Notes under the pieces: generated by a model
Told to the model about the DNA's origin: nothing
Seen by the model: the letters and a program-made list of their open reading frames with translations, nothing else
Database searches by the model: none
Shown: piece after piece, positions 5,167 to 7,561 of the stretch
Numbering within the stretch: position 1 is the first letter of the stretch
Layout: each line of letters begins with the position of its first letter
Source of the DNA: Alphaproteobacteria bacterium
Lineage (GTDB): Bacteria > Pseudomonadota > Alphaproteobacteria > Rhizobiales > Hyphomicrobiaceae
Length of the DNA: 7,561 nucleotides
Assembly: GCA_005888525.1 (NCBI GenBank)
Contig: VBAB01000418.1
Coordinates: 1-7,561, forward strand
Reading direction: 5' to 3'
Program-made: the position numbers and the translations under genes

Positions 5167-6381
5167 ATGCCTTCTCTATCCATTGCCGTGATCGGCGGGG
5201 GCATCGGCGGCACCGCCGCGGCGTTGTCGCTGCTGCGGGCCGGCTTCGACGTACAGGTCTACGAGCAGGCGAGCGTGCTGGGCGAGGTCGGTGCCGGCGT
5301 CCAGATCAGCCCCAATGCCTCGCGCATCCTGCACCGGCTCGGGCTGGCGGACGCGCTGGCGCGCATGGGGGTCAAGCCGCTCGCCTGGCACCAGCGCCGC
5401 TGGCAGGACGGCCGAACGCTGCTGCGCACGCCGATCGCGGACGCCATGGAGGCCACGTTCGGCGCGCCGCATTACCAGATGCATCGCGCCGACGTACTGC
5501 GCAGCCTTGCGGGAGCGCTCCCGCCCGAGCGCCTGCACATCGGGCACCGCCTGACCGGCCTCGTCGATGATGGCGATCGCGTCGAGGCCCAGTTCGAGAA
5601 TGGAGCGCGGATCAGCGCCGATGTGCTGGTCGGCGCCGATGGCATCCACTCCGCGGTGCGGCGCATCCTGTTCGGTCCGGAGAAACCGAACTTCACCGGC
5701 TGCATGTGCTATCGCGGGCTCGTCCCCGCCGAAAAGCTCGCGCACCTCGAGATCCCCGTGGAGGCGCAGATCTGGATGGGGCCTGACCGGCATTTCGTCC
5801 ACTATTACGTGCAGGGCAAGCGCCTCCTGAACTTCGTTGCCGTGATCGATCAAGATACCTGGACAAAGGAATCTTGGACCGATCGCGGTGACGTGGCCGA
5901 CGCACTCGCCGCCTTCGAGGGCTGGCATCCGCAGCTTCGCAGCATTCTTGCTGCCGTCGACGAGACCTTCATCTGGGGACTATTCGACCGCGCCCCGATG
6001 CCGCGTTGGTCGCGTGGCCGAGTGACGCTGCTGGGCGACGCCTGCCACCCCATGCTGCCGTTCATGGCACAGGGCGCGGCCCAGGCGATCGAGGACGGGG
6101 CCGCACTCGCCGCTTGCCTTGCGAAGGGCGGCCAGGACGTGCCCGAAGCGCTCAGCGATTATGAGAGACGCCGCCTGCCGCGGACGGCGCGCGTGCAGGC
6201 CATGTCCGCAAACAACAAGGTCCGGTTCCATCTCCGCGACGGGCCGGAGCAGATGGCGCGCGACGCCGAGATGGCCAAGAGCGTGACCGACTGGTCGCTG
6301 AGCAATGTCGCCTGGCTCTACGGCCACGACGCCGGCGAGTTGGACGACACCGCGATCGAAGCTCCGCGCGTCGCGGGATAA
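5167..6381 (+). CDS. FAD-dependent aromatic-ring monooxygenase (salicylate / 3-hydroxybenzoate hydroxylase-like, group A)
   Basis: A single-component flavoprotein monooxygenase of the p-hydroxybenzoate hydroxylase superfamily, expected to use NAD(P)H and O2 to hydroxylate an aromatic acid or heterocycle. 404 residues, typical for the family. FAD site: GxGxxG at G10-GGIG-G15, with Glu33 in VYEQ at the end of strand 2. DG motif VGADGIHSAVRR with Asp158-Gly159. GD motif LLGDACHPMLPFMAQGAAQAIEDGAAL beginning at 288, with Gly290-Asp291. The RHFVHYY segment (208-214) lines the substrate pocket in relatives. No signal peptide or membrane segment. The start at 5167 is set by AAGGG at 5154-5158, 8 bases upstream, and by the family N-terminus; an in-frame ATG at 5134 adds 11 unlikely residues. 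It lies 73 bases after the dehydrogenase and 25 before the next gene, with which it is probably co-translated. Substrate unknown: no ring-cleavage or transporter gene is nearby. Confidence 0.94.
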   Translation: MPSLSIAVIGGGIGGTAAALSLLRAGFDVQVYEQASVLGEVGAGVQISPNASRILHRLGLADALARMGVKPLAWHQRRWQDGRTLLRTPIADAMEATFGAPHYQMHRADVLRSLAGALPPERLHIGHRLTGLVDDGDRVEAQFENGARISADVLVGADGIHSAVRRILFGPEKPNFTGCMCYRGLVPAEKLAHLEIPVEAQIWMGPDRHFVHYYVQGKRLLNFVAVIDQDTWTKESWTDRGDVADALAAFEGWHPQLRSILAAVDETFIWGLFDRAPMPRWSRGRVTLLGDACHPMLPFMAQGAAQAIEDGAALAACLAKGGQDVPEALSDYERRRLPRTARVQAMSANNKVRFHLRDGPEQMARDAEMAKSVTDWSLSNVAWLYGHDAGELDDTAIEAPRVAG

Positions 6382-6406
6382 CCGGAACCGGCATGGAGCA
6401 CACGGC

Positions 6407-7471
6407 ATGGTCCATACGCACGGCACCGTCCAGGTCGGGTCCTCGCAGGCCATACGCGCGGCGGCCGGGCTCTATCACGCCTACTTCACCGGGCTGATCC
6501 TGACGCTCGTGACCCGGCGAGGCGCAGCGGAAGCGGCCGAGTGGGTGTTCCGCGTCTTCCGCCATCAGCACCACGAGAAGTTCCTGTCGAGCTTCGGCAA
6601 GCTCGGCCTCGAAGGCATGCCTGACGCGGTCGCCTGTGCCGCCTACCACTACCTCTCCAACAGCGTCGGCGGCGTCACCGTCGAGTTCATGCGCGAGAGC
6701 GACCGCAAGGCGTGGGTGAACTTCGTGCCGCCGCGCTGGATCTATCCGGGCGCCAGCATCTGCGGGGTGCCGAGCGAGGTCTCACGCGCCTTCCTGCACG
6801 GCTGGTACGCGCAGAACGGGGTGTCGCTCGGCAACCCGCGCCTGGGCTTCGTCTGCACGGCGCAGACGACGGACGGCCAGCACGGCCTCTCCGGCTACTT
6901 CCTCGAGCACGATCGCGACCTGGCGCCGGAGGAGCGGCTGCAGTTCCGCCCCGGAGAGCTGCCGCCGCCCTTCGATCCAGCCGCGGCGCCGCGCCTGCCA
7001 GCCGCCGACTGGCCGCCCGAACGGCTCGCCAAGGCCGAGCGCAACTATGCCATGGAGTACATCCGCTCCGGCCTGCCGCGGCTGGCCGAGATTTTCGGCC
7101 CGGCCGAGGCGGCCCACCTGGGGCGCGTCACCGGCCGGCTCGTCGGCGCGCAGCTCTACCGGGAGACGGCGGCCCTCCTCGGCATCGATGCGAAGGGAGC
7201 GCAAGCGTTCGGCGCGTTCATGGTCGGCCTCGCCGCCGGCGAAGGCGATTCCGCCACCGTTGCGAATGAAGGCGCCGCGGTGCTCGTGCGCCGATCCGGC
7301 TGGCGGCTGATGCGCGGGCTGGAGCCCCTGTCGCCCTGCGTCTTCGAGGCCTGGAACGGTCTCTTGGAAGGCGCGCTCGCCGTGCACGACCGGTTCCTCC
7401 TACTCGAGGTGACCTCCCGCCTCGACTGGGGCGACGACGCGTTCGTGTGGCGCATCCGACGGCGGGCATGA
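6407..7471 (+). CDS. Uncharacterised protein with two diverged copies of one domain
   Basis: 354 residues; I do not recognise the family. No signal peptide or clear membrane span. The two halves align by eye: G39-AAEAA and G231-PAEAA begin a 30-residue gap-free match ending at LGL68 / LGI260. A helical segment precedes each (from Tyr23 and Tyr214). Each half ends in a strand-rich block, FVCTAQTTDGQHGLSGYF (148-165) and LEVTSRLDWGDDAFVWRI (333-350), aligned on Thr and Gly. A proline-rich linker lies at about 180-205. The helical bundle followed by an alpha/beta part ending in a Gly-Asp strand recalls V4R or ATC-hydrolase-like small-ligand domains, but this is only an impression. The start at 6407 has GGAG at 6395-6398 with an 8-base spacer; the ATG at 6393 is out of frame, and ATG 6305 overlaps the monooxygenase. 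It is 25 bases behind the monooxygenase, suggesting a shared substrate or product. Confidence 0.87.
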   Translation: MVHTHGTVQVGSSQAIRAAAGLYHAYFTGLILTLVTRRGAAEAAEWVFRVFRHQHHEKFLSSFGKLGLEGMPDAVACAAYHYLSNSVGGVTVEFMRESDRKAWVNFVPPRWIYPGASICGVPSEVSRAFLHGWYAQNGVSLGNPRLGFVCTAQTTDGQHGLSGYFLEHDRDLAPEERLQFRPGELPPPFDPAAAPRLPAADWPPERLAKAERNYAMEYIRSGLPRLAEIFGPAEAAHLGRVTGRLVGAQLYRETAALLGIDAKGAQAFGAFMVGLAAGEGDSATVANEGAAVLVRRSGWRLMRGLEPLSPCVFEAWNGLLEGALAVHDRFLLLEVTSRLDWGDDAFVWRIRRRA

Positions 7472-7479
7472 ACGCGTGC

Positions 7480-7492
7480 GGCGGGCTCCGCC
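7480..7492. terminator. Hairpin after the last gene, weak terminator candidate
   Basis: GGCGG-GCT-CCGCC, a perfect 5-bp GC stem with a 3-base loop, 9 bases past the stop of the uncharacterised gene. No T-run follows (ATCTCATCAGCC), so it is not a textbook intrinsic terminator. It may protect the 3' end of the transcript. Confidence 0.3.
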
Positions 7493-7514
7493 ATCTCATC
7501 AGCCTCTCCCCACA

Positions 7515-7535
7515 GTCCTGAGCCAGTCGAAGGAC
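7515..7535. repeat. Short palindromic element resembling a dispersed intergenic repeat
   Basis: A 21-base element with arms GTCCT (7515-7519) and AGGAC (7531-7535) around GAGCCAGTCGA. Very similar CCTTCGACNNGCTCAGG-type palindromes recur between genes in many proteobacterial genomes, as I remember them. Here it lies in the 90-base non-coding tail after the last gene. A single copy in this window cannot prove that it is repeated. Confidence 0.45.
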
Positions 7536-7561
7536 GGGCCACATCCGCAACGACGTGGTTC

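Noticed and set aside
5176..5928. Minus-strand open frame of 250 codons opposite the monooxygenase
   Set aside because: Antisense to a gene with all three FAD motifs; composition and lack of motifs mark it as a shadow.
6782..7387. Minus-strand open frame of 201 codons opposite the uncharacterised gene
   Set aside because: The plus-strand frame has a good Shine-Dalgarno, a full-length reading frame and an internal protein repeat; the minus frame has none of these.
1..7561. Search by eye for CRISPR repeats, insertion sequence ends, phage or defence genes
   Set aside because: No regularly spaced repeats, transposase motifs, direct-repeat flanks or defence-type domains are visible; the gene content is mostly core metabolism.

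Overview
The window looks like chromosomal DNA of an alphaproteobacterium, most likely of the Hyphomicrobiales (Rhizobiales) lineage. It is GC-rich and densely packed. It carries the fabA-fabB-fabI cluster next to a divergent irr gene (Fur-family, heme-linked iron regulator), followed by a secreted SH3-domain protein and a D-2-hydroxyacid dehydrogenase. I know this neighbourhood from rhizobial genomes from memory; I ran no search.

Left block (1-2557, minus strand, read right to left): fabA, fabB and fabI (cut by the window edge). They form the anaerobic unsaturated fatty acid branch of type II fatty acid synthesis. FabA dehydrates and isomerises at the C10 stage, FabB elongates the cis intermediate, and FabI reduces the enoyl-ACP at the end of each cycle. 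The fabI copy has two active-site substitutions at positions linked to triclosan/diazaborine response and substrate contact.

Middle block (2558-3910): a 305-base divergent intergenic region holds a 16-bp AT-rich palindrome over a possible irr promoter. irr (plus) follows and converges on an SH3-domain gene (minus), with a 13-nt GC-rich palindrome between their ends. Irr lacks the classic Cys-Pro heme regulatory motif but keeps a His-x-His motif.

Right block (4098-7471, plus strand): a D-2-hydroxyacid dehydrogenase (D-glycerate/glyoxylate/hydroxypyruvate reductase type, probably NADP(H)-dependent), then a group A flavin monooxygenase of the salicylate/3-hydroxybenzoate hydroxylase type. Last comes a 354-residue protein I do not recognise, 25 bases behind the monooxygenase. 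It appears to consist of two diverged copies of one helical-plus-alpha/beta module. The monooxygenase and this duplicated protein are the least ordinary part of the window and could be a two-gene oxidative module of unknown substrate. The last 90 bases contain no gene; they hold a small hairpin and a short palindromic element resembling an interspersed repeat.

No CRISPR array, insertion sequence, phage gene or complete RNA gene is visible. Most of the window is ordinary core metabolism.
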